NCBI RefSeq assembly: GCF_902506575.1
Contig: NZ_LR732544.1
Location: 2,300,029-2,340,366 of the forward strand
Source: Streptomyces mexicanus
Lineage (GTDB): Bacteria > Actinomycetota > Actinomycetes > Streptomycetales > Streptomycetaceae
Reading direction: 5' to 3'
Length of the DNA: 40,338 nt
The position numbers and the translations under genes are program-made. Shown in pieces: positions 17,812 to 25,890 of the stretch (its first letter is position 1; each line of letters opens with the position of its first letter). The notes beneath the pieces were generated by a model that ran no database searches, was not told the DNA's origin, and saw only the letters and a list, made by a program, of their open reading frames with translations.

Positions 17812-18278
17812 TAGATCCGCACCTCCACCGTGCCCGCCAGCCGGTCGTGCAGGCCGCGGCCGTCGCGGTCCCAGATCAGCGCGGGGACGGCGATGCACAG
17901 CAGGACCGTGCGCAGCAGGGCCCGCCAGGGCTGCACCCCGCCGGTGCGCAGGGCGACCACGCGCAGGCCGAACAGGCGCTTGCCGGGGGTGCAGCCGATG
18001 GTGCCGACGGTCAGCACGCCGAGCACGAAGAAGATGAGCAGCGCCCAGTTGCCGGTCGCCTGCTGGTAGCCATGCGTGATCAGGCCGTATGCGATCAGCA
18101 TGCACAGGCACCAGTCGACGGCGATGGCGCCCAGCCGCCTCCCCGGGCGGGCGATGGAGCCCGGCCCGTGCTCCGGAAGCCCCAGTCGTTCGCCCCGGTA
18201 ACCGAGGTCGGCGCCGGCGTCCTCCATGGCCGCGCGCGGCCCCGACAGCCACGATCCCACTGCTTGCCTGTTGTCCAC
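17811..18278 (-). CDS. RDD family membrane protein
   Basis: A 155-residue protein with the RDD signature: R-D pair in [31 protein letters not shown] (first membrane helix), a second helix ([19 protein letters not shown]), the loop [13 protein letters not shown], and the third segment ending in [21 protein letters not shown]. The function is unknown; members are often transporters or accessory proteins. GTG at 18278 ([14 protein letters not shown]) matches the family start; the GTG-proximal region lies beside the divergent glnA promoter. The stop codon TAG abuts the MITE. Confidence 0.85.
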   Translation of the reverse strand: MDNRQAVGSWLSGPRAAMEDAGADLGYRGERLGLPEHGPGSIARPGRRLGAIAVDWCLCMLIAYGLITHGYQQATGNWALLIFFVLGVLTVGTIGCTPGKRLFGLRVVALRTGGVQPWRALLRTVLLCIAVPALIWDRDGRGLHDRLAGTVEVRI

Positions 18279-18352
18279 CCGTCCACGGTACTGCGACGCT
18301 GGAGGAAGGAGACCGGCCGGGGTGTCCACGGACGTGACCCCGCCCGGGCCGG

Positions 18353-18406
18353 TTAACGTCTGCGAAACAAACGGGTCACGCCCGGGAAATCACCCGTCCC
18401 TAGGGT
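18353..18406 (+). promoter_or_regulatory. GlnR box and promoter of glnA
   Basis: Four half-sites in exact 5-6-5-6-5-6-5 spacing: TTAAC (18353), GAAAC (18364), GTCAC (18375), GAAAT (18386). This is the classical tandem GlnR operator. A candidate -10, TAGGGT, lies at 18401-18406. Confidence 0.85.
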
Positions 18407-18486
18407 CGAGGCAGCGTGTGCCACCCGCACTGGCCGCACGAACGATCTACCACCCCGGCGGGACGGTCGGGAGTAGGAGGAGCTGG

Positions 18487-19896
18487 ATGTTCCAGAACGC
18501 CGACGAGGCCAAGAAGTTCATCGCGGACGAGGACGTCAAGTTCATCGACGTCCGCTTCTGCGACCTGCCGGGCGTCATGCAGCACTTCACGTTGCCCGCC
18601 GAGGCGTTCGACCCCGACGAGGAGCAGGCGTTCGACGGATCCTCGATCCGCGGCTTCCAGGCCATTCACGAGTCCGACATGGCCCTGCGCGCCGACCTGT
18701 CCACCGCCCGCGTGGACCCCTTCCGCCGGGACAAGACCCTCAACATCAACTTCTTCATCCACGACCCGATCACGGGCGAGCAGTACTCCCGTGACCCGCG
18801 CAACGTGGCGAAGAAGGCCGAGGCGTACCTGGCCTCGACCGGCATCGCCGACACCGCGTTCTTCGGTCCCGAGGCCGAGTTCTACGTCTTCGACAACGTC
18901 CGCTTCAAGACCGCGGAGAACGAGGCCTTCTACCACATCGACTCCGAGGCCGGCGCCTGGAACACCGGCGCGCTGGAGGACAACCGCGGGTACAAGGTCC
19001 GCTACAAGGGCGGCTACTTCCCGGTCCCGCCGGTCGACCACTTCGCCGACCTGCGCGCCGAGATCTCCCTGGAGCTGGCCAAGGCCGGTCTGAAGGTGGA
19101 GCGCCAGCACCACGAGGTGGGCACCGCCGGCCAGGCCGAGATCAACTACAAGTTCAACACGCTGCTCGCGGCCGCGGACGACCTGCAGCTGTTCAAGTAC
19201 ATCGTGAAGAACGTCGCCTGGCGCAACGGCAAGACGGCGACCTTCATGCCGAAGCCGATCTTCGGTGACAACGGCTCGGGCATGCACGTGCACCAGTCGC
19301 TGTGGTCCAACGGCGAGCCGCTGTTCTACGACGAGGCCGGCTACGCGGGCCTGTCGGACACCGCCCGCTACTACATCGGCGGCATCCTCAAGCACGCCCC
19401 GTCGCTGCTGGCGTTCACCAACCCGACGGTGAACTCCTACCACCGCCTGGTGCCGGGCTTCGAGGCCCCGGTGAACCTGGTGTACTCGCAGCGCAACCGC
19501 TCCGCCGCGATGCGCATCCCGATCACCGGCTCCAACCCGAAGGCCAAGCGCGTGGAGTTCCGCGCGCCGGACTCCTCCGGCAACCCGTACCTGGCCTTCT
19601 CGGCGCTGCTGCTGGCCGGCCTGGACGGCATCAAGAACAAGATCGAGCCGGCCGAGCCGATCGACAAGGACCTGTACGAGCTGGCTCCCGAGGAGCACGC
19701 CAACGTCGCCCAGGTCCCGACCTCGCTCGGCGCCGTCCTCGACGCGCTGGAGGCCGACCACGAGTACCTGCTCCAGGGCGACGTGTTCACGTCCGACCTG
19801 ATCGAGACGTGGATCGACTACAAGCGCACCAACGAGATCGCCCCGCTGCAGCTGCGCCCGCACCCGCACGAGTTCGAGCTGTACTTCGACGTGTGA
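18487..19896 (+). CDS. glnA: Glutamine synthetase I
   Basis: A 469-residue dodecameric ammonia-assimilating ligase (glutamate + NH3 + ATP). Family stretches include the Asp-50-type loop FDGSSIRGF, the metal-binding [12 protein letters not shown], the [10 protein letters not shown] signature, the ATP-site KPIFGDNG and the [13 protein letters not shown] region. Tyr397 in [10 protein letters not shown] is the conserved adenylylation site, so GlnE control is expected. TAGGAGGA lies 6 bp before ATG 18487. Expression is under the GlnR box at 18353. The last 26 bp, including the stop, are the attachment core of the 8.4-kb element; the reading frame is unchanged, but the native terminator now lies at 28341. 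Confidence 0.98.
   Translation: MFQNADEAKKFIADEDVKFIDVRFCDLPGVMQHFTLPAEAFDPDEEQAFDGSSIRGFQAIHESDMALRADLSTARVDPFRRDKTLNINFFIHDPITGEQYSRDPRNVAKKAEAYLASTGIADTAFFGPEAEFYVFDNVRFKTAENEAFYHIDSEAGAWNTGALEDNRGYKVRYKGGYFPVPPVDHFADLRAEISLELAKAGLKVERQHHEVGTAGQAEINYKFNTLLAAADDLQLFKYIVKNVAWRNGKTATFMPKPIFGDNGSGMHVHQSLWSNGEPLFYDEAGYAGLSDTARYYIGGILKHAPSLLAFTNPTVNSYHRLVPGFEAPVNLVYSQRNRSAAMRIPITGSNPKAKRVEFRAPDSSGNPYLAFSALLLAGLDGIKNKIEPAEPIDKDLYELAPEEHANVAQVPTSLGAVLDALEADHEYLLQGDVFTSDLIETWIDYKRTNEIAPLQLRPHPHEFELYFDV
19871..19896 (+). other. Left attachment core of the integrated element, within glnA
   Basis: A 26-bp sequence (begins AGTTCGAGCTGTACTTCGAC, ends with the glnA stop TGA) identical to 28288-28313 in the same orientation. 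Bases flanking the two copies differ, so 26 bp is the full identity. Confidence 0.92.
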
Positions 19897-19903
19897 TCAG
19901 GAC

Positions 19904-19947
19904 ACCGGGGGTGACCAGGTGATTCGTCATTCCGCATCACCCCCGGT
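19904..19947. terminator. Inverted repeat between glnA and the integrase gene
   Basis: Perfect 11-bp arms (ACCGGGGGTGA, 19904-19914, with 19937-19947) around a 22-nt loop that contains the integrase stop. It may terminate both converging transcripts weakly; the loop is long and there is no T run. Confidence 0.4.
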
Positions 19948-21009
19948 CCGCACAGAGTCCGCAAGAGAAGTGATCTTGCCGCTCAGGACCCGCTCCACAG
20001 CGGTCCGCGTCGACTCGTCGGAGTCCGGCCACAGGTGGCCGTAGGTGTCCAGCGTCGTCTTCGCCGAAGCGTGGCGAAGACGGTGCTGGACCACTTTCAC
20101 GTCTGCCCCCGACGCGATGAGCAGCGACGCGTAGAAGTGCCGCAGGTCGTGGAACCGGAAGCCGTCCGGCAGGCCTGGCACCTTCCCGCGGATGCGGCGC
20201 ATCTCCCGCTCGACCTGCCACGGCCCGAGCTGGTCGCCGTCCGCGTCGACCAGGACGTGAGCCCGGTCCCGGCACAGCGGCTTCAGCACCGCAACCAGGC
20301 TGTCGGGGATCGGTACCGTCTCGCCGCTCATCTCCGTCTTCAGCGGCAGGTCCGGGTACTGCACGGCCGGGGTGATCGCCCGGCCCTCGAGGTCGACGTC
20401 ACCGGGCCGCAGGCCGCAGGCCTCCGCCGTGCGCAGGCCGACGAACGCGCCGAGCAGAAGCGCCGGCCGGAACAACTCCCCCGCCTGCTCGTAGAGCCCC
20501 CACACCTGCGCCTCGGTGGCCACGTAGGGCCGCGGCTTCCCGGCCCCCGGCGACGTGCGCCGTGAGCAAGGGTTCGCCGGGATCTTCCGGTCGATGACCG
20601 CGTCCGTCATGACCTGCGACAGCCGCGAGTGCAGGGCGAACAGGTACGACGCCGACAGCCCCTCGCCCTGCAGGCGGGCCAGCCAGGCCCGGATCATGCT
20701 CGGTTGCACAGCCGTGAGCGGCAGCGGCCCGAACTCCTGCCGGATGCGCGCCAGGTGCACCTTCGCCTGCCGCACCGTGGACGCCCGGCGGGCGCCGTAG
20801 CCCTGCAGCCAGGTGTCGCACCACTCGTCCACGGTGACCTTCCACGCCTGCGGATCGACGTACTGGCCGGTGACGATGCTCGCCGTCTCCTCGTCGAGCC
20901 ACCGCTGCGCGTCGACCTTCCGCGCGAAGTGCCGGGCATGCTCGCGGCCGGCCGCGTCCCGGTAGCGGGCACGCCACTTACCGTTCGGCCGCTTCGCCAG
21001 ACTCGCCAC
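19927..21009 (-). CDS. int: Tyrosine recombinase (site-specific integrase)
   Basis: A 360-residue phage-type integrase that should insert and excise the element at glnA. The N-terminal arm-binding domain (about residues 3-45) reads SLAKRPNGKWRARYRDAAG, the core-binding SAM-like domain spans about 55-150, and the catalytic domain about 160-350. Catalytic residues are R193 (GLRTAEACGLRPGD), K224 (LPLKTEMS), H287 and R290 (HDLRHFYA), H313 (LRHASAKTTLDTY) and the nucleophile Y323. GTG at 21009 is chosen because AGGGGGGCGAGG precedes it. It overlaps the XRE gene by 32 bp, so the two are probably co-transcribed. Its 3' end faces glnA, whose own terminator has been displaced. Confidence 0.96.
   Translation of the reverse strand: MASLAKRPNGKWRARYRDAAGREHARHFARKVDAQRWLDEETASIVTGQYVDPQAWKVTVDEWCDTWLQGYGARRASTVRQAKVHLARIRQEFGPLPLTAVQPSMIRAWLARLQGEGLSASYLFALHSRLSQVMTDAVIDRKIPANPCSRRTSPGAGKPRPYVATEAQVWGLYEQAGELFRPALLLGAFVGLRTAEACGLRPGDVDLEGRAITPAVQYPDLPLKTEMSGETVPIPDSLVAVLKPLCRDRAHVLVDADGDQLGPWQVEREMRRIRGKVPGLPDGFRFHDLRHFYASLLIASGADVKVVQHRLRHASAKTTLDTYGHLWPDSDESTRTAVERVLSGKITSLADSVRTGGDAE
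19946..19962 (+). other. Candidate integrase arm-type sites, left end
   Basis: GTCCGC at 19946-19951 and 19957-19962, 11 bp apart, inside the end of the integrase gene and about 50 bp from the core. The same hexamer at the same 11-bp spacing occurs three times near the right core. Confidence 0.5.
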
Positions 21010-21511
21010 CCTCGCCCCCCTTGTCGACGCGCTTCGCAAGCCCGGCGTCGGCCAGGACCTGGATCATCTCCCATGCAGCCTGAACGCCCTCCGGGGTCGT
21101 CGTGTCGATGGTCAAGCGGCCGGTCGGCTTTCGGGGCGTCTCTCGGTGGTACTGGGTGACGTCCCCGTCTCCGAGGGGCATCTCCCCGCAGATCCAGCGC
21201 CGCACCTCCTCCACCGTCGCCGTACTGTTCGGCGTCACCTGGTAGTCGGCATCGGCGGCAGCATCAACCGGCACGAGTAGATGCACGGGGGCGACGTTGA
21301 AGACGTCCCCGAGTGCGAGCAACTCGACGACGCTCACCGTATTGCGCCGGCCGCCCTCGAAGTTCGCCACGATCGATCGATTCCACGGGACGCCACGGCT
21401 GCTGAGCTGTTCTGCTAGATCGGCCGCCGTCATACCGCTACGGCCGCGCAGTTCCTTGACCCTGCGCCTGACCGTCTCTACCGGCCCGATCGGGACACGT
21501 GTGTGCTTCAT
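20978..21511 (-). CDS. XRE-family repressor of the element
   Basis: A 177-residue protein with an N-terminal lambda-repressor-like HTH (about residues 12-80): VRRRVKELRGRSGMTAADLAEQLSSRGVPWNRSIVANFEGGRRNTVSVVELLALGDVF. The C-terminal part (about 95-177) has no recognised fold and ends in KGGEGGESGEAAER. It lies upstream of, and overlaps, the integrase gene, and is divergent from the excisionase-like gene. By position it should hold the lysogeny-like switch at 21512-21622. ATG at 21511 is chosen because the recognised protein begins MKHTRVPIG; a longer start at 21571 would cross the operator region. Confidence 0.85.
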   Translation of the reverse strand: MKHTRVPIGPVETVRRRVKELRGRSGMTAADLAEQLSSRGVPWNRSIVANFEGGRRNTVSVVELLALGDVFNVAPVHLLVPVDAAADADYQVTPNSTATVEEVRRWICGEMPLGDGDVTQYHRETPRKPTGRLTIDTTTPEGVQAAWEMIQVLADAGLAKRVDKGGEGGESGEAAER

Positions 21512-21622
21512 GAGCACATTCAAGCATCCTTTGACACACCGAGCAAGATAGGTGATGATCGGTCGCAACACGGAATGTGCTTTTAACTGTCATTCCATGC
21601 TTGCTAGACAAGGAGTGTGCTC
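21512..21622. promoter_or_regulatory. Divergent control region (repressor/excisionase switch)
   Basis: Between the XRE and HTH genes. A rightward promoter fits TTGACA (21531-21536), 17 bp, GATGAT (21554-21559). Repeated motifs flank it: GAGCACATTC at 21512-21521 is the complement of GAATGTGCT at 21573-21581, with a variant GAGTGTGCTC at 21613-21622. CAAGCAT at 21521-21527 is the complement of ATGCTTG at 21597-21603. The symmetry suggests repressor operators. Confidence 0.55.
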
Positions 21623-21817
21623 GTGCCCCCTCGTCCGCTGGCCGGACTCGCAGAGATCGCAGAGTTCACCGGCCTCCCAGCGAAGACGATCTATCACCAG
21701 GTCCACACGCGGACCGGCGTCGGTGCTCTGGCTTTCAGGGTTGGCCGCTACCTGCGCTGGGACTGGGCCGACGTTGACGCCTGGGTTGCCCGGCAGAAGG
21801 GGCGGGCCGCGGCGTGA
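21623..21817 (+). CDS. Excisionase-like helix-turn-helix protein
   Basis: A 64-residue protein consisting of one MerR/excisionase-type winged helix: LAEIAEFTGLPAKTIYHQVHTRTGVG (HTH), then LAFRVGRYLRWDWADVDAWVARQKG, the usual wing and C-terminal helix. Such proteins bend DNA to direct integrase towards excision, and some activate transcription. GTG at 21623 lies 7 bp after AAGGAG; an in-frame GTG at 21617 is too close to that site. Its stop overlaps the prim-pol start by 4 bp (GTGA), so it heads the rightward replication operon. Confidence 0.85.
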   Translation: MPPRPLAGLAEIAEFTGLPAKTIYHQVHTRTGVGALAFRVGRYLRWDWADVDAWVARQKGRAAA

Positions 21818-22785
21818 GCAGCAAGAAGAACGCCCCGGCGGCAACCGGGGCGCAGGTTGACCAGCTGGACGGCGGGTCGGTCCCCATCGTGACACAGGCC
21901 GGCGCCTGGCAGCACGCGCTCGCGCAGGCGAGCGAAGCGGCGCGCCGCGGCTTCCACGTCTTCCCCCTCGGCCGCGGCAAGCTCCCTGCGATCCGCTCAC
22001 CGCACCGCGAGGACCCGCCCGGCACGCCTCCGTGCAGGGGCGAGTGCGGCCGGCCGGGCCACGGTGTGCACGACGCGACCAGCGATATGGACACCGTGGC
22101 GCGGCTGTTCTCCCAGGCTCCGCACGCCACCGGGTACGGCATCGCCTGCGGGCGTGGCCCCGAACCGCTCATCGGCGTCGACCTGGATCGGAAGAACGGC
22201 GTGGACGGCGTCGACGAGCTGCAGCGGCTCGCCCGCGCCCACGGCTTCGCGGTGCCGCGCACGGTCACCGTGTGCACCCCGTCCGGCGGCTTCCACCTGT
22301 GGTTCACCGGCCCGTCCGGCGTGAAGGTGCCCAACTCCGCGGGCAGGATCGCGCCCGGCATCGACGTGCGCGGCACGGCCGGATACCTCGTGGGTCCTGG
22401 TTCGATGACGCCTGCCGGAACCTACGGCTTGCACCCTGGCCTGGGCGAGCTGACTGTCTACCCAATCCCGGCACCGCTGCTGCGGCTCATCCTGCCGCCG
22501 CCCCGAGCTCCCCGCCCGGCCGCCGACCGTCGCGGGGCCGGGCGCCTCGGTCGACGGATGCTCGGGCTCGTCCGCACCGTGCTGGAAGCGCACCAGGGCG
22601 AGCGCAACGGCCGCCTGTTCTGGGCGGCTTGCAAGGCGTTCGAGGCCGCACAGAACGGCGACGCCGATGCGGATGCCGTCGAGCGGGCGCTCGTGGAAGC
22701 CGCGCTCGCGGTCGGCTTGGACGAGCGGGAAGCGCGGGCCACCATCGCGAGCGCGCAGCGCACGACCGGGCGGGGGGCGGCATGA
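21814..22785 (+). CDS. Bifunctional DNA primase/polymerase (prim-pol)
   Basis: A 323-residue archaeo-eukaryotic primase superfamily protein able in principle to make primers and extend them at an element origin. Motif I is GVDLDRKNG (D123, D125), motif II SGGFHLWF (H161), and motif III IDVRGTAGYLVGPGS (D184). An N-terminal part (AARRGFHVFPLGRGKLPAI) is typical of the prim-pol (D5/AEP-associated) family. The C-terminal 80 residues form a helical domain (RRMLGLVRTVLEAHQGERNGRLFWAACKAFE) that usually couples to the helicase. It overlaps both neighbours by 4 bp, indicating tight translational coupling. Confidence 0.93.
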   Translation: MSSKKNAPAATGAQVDQLDGGSVPIVTQAGAWQHALAQASEAARRGFHVFPLGRGKLPAIRSPHREDPPGTPPCRGECGRPGHGVHDATSDMDTVARLFSQAPHATGYGIACGRGPEPLIGVDLDRKNGVDGVDELQRLARAHGFAVPRTVTVCTPSGGFHLWFTGPSGVKVPNSAGRIAPGIDVRGTAGYLVGPGSMTPAGTYGLHPGLGELTVYPIPAPLLRLILPPPRAPRPAADRRGAGRLGRRMLGLVRTVLEAHQGERNGRLFWAACKAFEAAQNGDADADAVERALVEAALAVGLDEREARATIASAQRTTGRGAA

Positions 22786-24620
22786 GCAACAACGACGACA
22801 TCAGCCGGAAGGCGCGAGAGATCTTGGAGGCGAGCGGCATCGACGTCGAGGAGAACAAGGGCCGCGGCCCATCGCAGGCGTCACAGCTCGTCGCCCTGGC
22901 CCGCGAGCGGTACGACCTGTTCATGTCCGAGGACGGCCGTCCCTACGGGGTGAAGAAGGACGGCGCGAACATCGCGATGCCGCTGCGTGGTAAGGCCGGC
23001 CTGCGCTCGCAGCTGGCGCGCATCTTCACCGACGAGCACGGCGGTTCCGTCCCGTCGCAGTCGGCGCTCGCCGACGCGATGACCGTGCTGGAAGGCGTCG
23101 CCCAGGACGCCGACCCGCGCGTCCCGCACGTCCGTGTCGCGCGCGCCGAGGACGGCATTGTCGTCGACCTGGGCGACGCCGACGGCCGGTGCGTCATCAT
23201 CCGTTCGGACGGGTGGGAGCGCGTGGCCCGCTCCCCCGTCCTGTTCCGCCGGTCCGGTGCCATGAAGCCGCTGCCCGCGCCGATCCGCGACGGCGACGGC
23301 CTGGCCAAGCTGCGGGCGCTGCTCAACACCGACGAGGACGGTTTCCGGCTGCTCGTCGCGTGGCTCGTCGCCTCGTTCATCCCCGACCTGCCGCACCCGA
23401 TCCTCACCTTCCGCGGCGAGCAGGGCACCGGCAAGTCCTACTCCGCGAAGATGGTGATCGGACTCATCGACCCGTCCGGGGCGCCGAAGCGGACAGCGCC
23501 CCGGGATATCAAGTCGTGGGCCACGCAGGCCTTCAACTCCTGGGCTCTGTGCCTGGACAACGTGTCAGTCATCCCCGACTGGCTGTCGGACGCGCTGTGC
23601 CGCGCGGTCACCGGAGACGGCATCGTCGACCGCGCCCTGTACACCGACGACGACGTCGTCGTACTTGAGTTCCGGCGTGTCCTGGCCATGACCACGATCG
23701 ACGCTGGCGCGCTCGCTGGGGACCTTGCCGAGCGGCTGCTGACGATCGAGCTGCACACGATCCCGGACCGCCGGCGCCGCGAGGAGAACGAACTCGATGC
23801 CGCCTACGCGGACGCGCACGCCGCCATCCTGGCGTCCCTGTTCGATCTGCTCGCCGAAGTCCTGCGCGTCCTGCCGAACGTGCGCCTGGAGGAGCGGCCC
23901 CGCATGGCCGACTTCGCCCGGGTGCTCGCCGCTGTCGATACGGTGAAGGGCTGGAACACCCTCGACAGCTACAAAGCCACAGCCCGCGACGCCGTGGCCG
24001 ATGTCCTGGACGGCGAGCCGTTCGCCCAGGCCGTCGTTGCGCTCGTCGACCGGGCCGGACCCGACGGCATCACCCTGACTGCCTCCGAGCTGTTGGAGCG
24101 CGTGCAGGCGCCGGAACGGCTGCCGAAGAAGTGGCCGAAGGACCCGACTCGGGCGGGAGGCCAGCTGAAGCGGCTTGCCCCGGCGCTCCGGACGATCGGC
24201 ATCGACGTCGACGACAGCAAGCGCGGCCCGAAGCCGAAGAAGCAGCGCCTGTACACCCTGACAGCAACGCCAGAGAGAAGGTACGAAACAGCGTCCCCAG
24301 CGTCCCCCAACAACGTCGAAACCGGGGCTGACCTGCGCGAACAGGGGGGACGCTGCGAGGGGGACGCTAGCGTTCCCCCTCGCCCCCGGGGGGACGCTGG
24401 GGACGCTGTGGGGGACGCTGCGTCCTTCCCAGCGTCCCCCCGGGGCGACGCCTCTGACGTGCGCAAAAACACGCGGGGGGACGCTGGGGACGCTGGGGAC
24501 GCTGGAATGCACCCACTCTCTGATGAGCCACGCCCCAAGAGGCCGTGCGCCCGCTGCTCCCGCCCCCAGTGGAACGCCGAAGGCTCTCCGCTGTGCGGCG
24601 CCTGCCGCGACGCGGCCTGA
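22782..24620 (+). CDS. P-loop replication helicase-like protein with iteron-encoded linker and C-terminal zinc ribbon
   Basis: A 612-residue ATPase probably acting with the prim-pol as replicative helicase. Walker A is GEQGTGKS (residues 212-219) and a Walker B-like stretch is WALCLDN (254-260); a conserved Arg lies in LEFRRVLAMTTID. The N-terminal 200 residues resemble phage/ICE primase-associated proteins. After about residue 500 the chain becomes a low-complexity linker built of ASP and GDA tripeptides, encoded by the 9-bp repeat array at 24290-24503. The last 24 residues form a CxxC...CxxC zinc ribbon (C589, C592, C605, C608). ATG 22782 overlaps the prim-pol stop. Confidence 0.85.
   Translation: MSNNDDISRKAREILEASGIDVEENKGRGPSQASQLVALARERYDLFMSEDGRPYGVKKDGANIAMPLRGKAGLRSQLARIFTDEHGGSVPSQSALADAMTVLEGVAQDADPRVPHVRVARAEDGIVVDLGDADGRCVIIRSDGWERVARSPVLFRRSGAMKPLPAPIRDGDGLAKLRALLNTDEDGFRLLVAWLVASFIPDLPHPILTFRGEQGTGKSYSAKMVIGLIDPSGAPKRTAPRDIKSWATQAFNSWALCLDNVSVIPDWLSDALCRAVTGDGIVDRALYTDDDVVVLEFRRVLAMTTIDAGALAGDLAERLLTIELHTIPDRRRREENELDAAYADAHAAILASLFDLLAEVLRVLPNVRLEERPRMADFARVLAAVDTVKGWNTLDSYKATARDAVADVLDGEPFAQAVVALVDRAGPDGITLTASELLERVQAPERLPKKWPKDPTRAGGQLKRLAPALRTIGIDVDDSKRGPKPKKQRLYTLTATPERRYETASPASPNNVETGADLREQGGRCEGDASVPPRPRGDAGDAVGDAASFPASPRGDASDVRKNTRGDAGDAGDAGMHPLSDEPRPKRPCARCSRPQWNAEGSPLCGACRDAA
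24290..24503. repeat. Array of 9-bp iterons, candidate replication origin
   Basis: GGGGACGCT occurs on the + strand at 24346, 24360, 24390, 24399, 24411, 24477, 24486 and 24495. It occurs on the - strand at 24290, 24299 and 24431, with a one-insertion variant at 24369. Several are head to tail with no gap. The array lies inside the helicase-like gene, just after the primase gene, which is a usual place for an iteron origin. Confidence 0.75.
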
Positions 24621-24637
24621 CCGCGAGGAGACCCGAC

Positions 24638-24811
24638 ATGCCCACCTTCCGCGCCACCCTCTGCCCGGCCTGCCGGTGCGTGCGCCGTACCCGCCTCGTC
24701 GGCACCGCCACCATCAACGGCCACCTGCACGAACTCGTGCAGTGCCCAGACACCGCATGCGAACTCGTCTGGGCCGTCCGCCCCACCACGCCGCAACTCG
24801 CCGCGGCCTGA
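24638..24811 (+). CDS. Small zinc-ribbon-like protein of the element
   Basis: A 57-residue peptide (MPTFRATLCPACRCVRRTRL...) with two Cys pairs, CPAC near the start and CPDTAC near residue 40, spaced as in a zinc ribbon. The rest is short beta-like sequence (VGTATINGHLHELVQ). No known family. ATG 24638 follows GCGAGGAG at good spacing, 17 bp after the helicase gene and in the same operon. It may bind nucleic acid or protein. Confidence 0.7.
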   Translation: MPTFRATLCPACRCVRRTRLVGTATINGHLHELVQCPDTACELVWAVRPTTPQLAAA

Positions 24812-24827
24812 ACCGAAGGAACCCACC

Positions 24828-25655
24828 ATGTCCCTGGCACCCATCACCAGCCTGCCGAGCAACGCCTATCTCCCCAAGAGCCTGCACAAGCTGGCCGACG
24901 AGTGGCGGGCCGCGGCCCAGCTCGTCCGGGACCTCGTGCAGCAGCGCAGCGAGGCACAGGCGGGCATCAGCAAGGCGAAAGCCGACGACGCCGAAGCCTT
25001 CAAGGCCGCAGTGCTCGCCGGAAAGCCTCTCCCCGACGGCGACAACGAGAAGGCGCTCCGCGACCGTGTCGCCGACTGCACGCGCCGCCTTCCCGTCGCC
25101 GAAGCCGAACGCGACGCGATCGGCCGCCGCCTGGTCGTCGCCCTCCGCGACGACGACGCCCGCCAGCACCTCGCCGACACCGCCGGCACCGCCGTTCGGG
25201 CCGCGCTCGCCGCCTACCTCGAAGTGCTCGACGACGCCGAACGGAAGGTGAGCGACGCCCACCGTGCCCTCACCGATGCCACGGCCGCGCTGCACGTCGT
25301 CGACGCGCTCGACACCGGCTCACAGGTCCGGCTCCTGCCGAAGGCGCCCGCTGGCGTTCCTTCCTTCGCCGCGGCGCGCACGGCCGCCCCCCAGCTTGGC
25401 CGCCATCTCGACGCCCTCAACGAGCGCAAGCCGCCCCGCCAGCGGCACGTGCGCCTCACCAACGGCCGCGAGGTGCACGTGCCGGCCAGTCTCGCCGCCG
25501 ACTTCCACCGCGACGGCCAGGTCGCCGAATGGCTCGACGGTTGGCCCCCGGAGAAGCCCAGCACGCGCCTGGCAGGCGGCTCCTACCTCGGCAGCCACGT
25601 CGAGGACTTCCGCAACGCCCCCGCCCGCTTCACCCCGCGAGGAGACGCAGCATGA
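24828..25655 (+). CDS. Hypothetical helical/coiled-coil protein of the element
   Basis: A 275-residue protein without a recognised family. Residues 15-160 are Ala/Glu/Arg/Asp-rich and strongly helical with coiled-coil character (KLADEWRAAAQLVRDLVQQRSEAQAGISKAKADDAEAF, then AYLEVLDDAERKVSDAHRALTDATAALHVVDAL). The C-terminal 90 residues look globular (RHVRLTNGREVHVPASLAADFHRDGQVAEWLDGWPPE). No signal peptide or membrane helix. It follows the zinc-ribbon gene after 16 bp and overlaps the next gene by 4 bp. A structural or scaffold-like role cannot be excluded, but the sequence does not show it. Confidence 0.72.
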   Translation: MSLAPITSLPSNAYLPKSLHKLADEWRAAAQLVRDLVQQRSEAQAGISKAKADDAEAFKAAVLAGKPLPDGDNEKALRDRVADCTRRLPVAEAERDAIGRRLVVALRDDDARQHLADTAGTAVRAALAAYLEVLDDAERKVSDAHRALTDATAALHVVDALDTGSQVRLLPKAPAGVPSFAAARTAAPQLGRHLDALNERKPPRQRHVRLTNGREVHVPASLAADFHRDGQVAEWLDGWPPEKPSTRLAGGSYLGSHVEDFRNAPARFTPRGDAA

Positions 25656-25885
25656 GCGACCAGATCACCGAGGACGAGCTGACGACCATGAGCCCCCACG
25701 AGATCGTGGAGGCCCGCGACGCCGGGCGGCTCAACCAGATTCTCGGCCTGCCGGTTCGTGACATCCCCGCCGACGGCCAGCTCACCCAGGAGAACCTGGA
25801 CCAGATGACGCCCACCGAGATCGTGCAAGCACGCGATGCTGGCCGACTCGACCGTCTGCTCAGCCTGCCCGACGATGCCGCATGA
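25652..25885 (+). CDS. Small protein with duplicated EIVxARDAGRL motif
   Basis: A 77-residue acidic protein made of two similar halves: LTTMSPHEIVEARDAGRLNQILGLP and LDQMTPTEIVQARDAGRLDRLLSLP, joined by VRDIPADGQLTQEN. Each half should form a short helical hairpin. Similar 'M-P-x-E-I-v-x-A-R-x-x-G-R-L' units occur, from memory, in small proteins of actinobacterial phages and integrative elements, sometimes as the C-terminal tail of larger proteins. The function is unknown; a protein-interaction module is plausible. ATG 25652 overlaps the upstream stop, and the operon ends at the hairpin 25891-25910. Confidence 0.75.
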   Translation: MSDQITEDELTTMSPHEIVEARDAGRLNQILGLPVRDIPADGQLTQENLDQMTPTEIVQARDAGRLDRLLSLPDDAA

Positions 25886-25890
25886 CAGGA

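Noticed and set aside
18400..19869. 489-codon minus-strand frame opposite glnA
   Set aside because: Antisense shadow of a highly conserved gene, with no recognisable domain.
24290..24503. CRISPR-like array
   Set aside because: The unit is only 9 bp, often without spacer, and occurs in both orientations; no cas genes are present.
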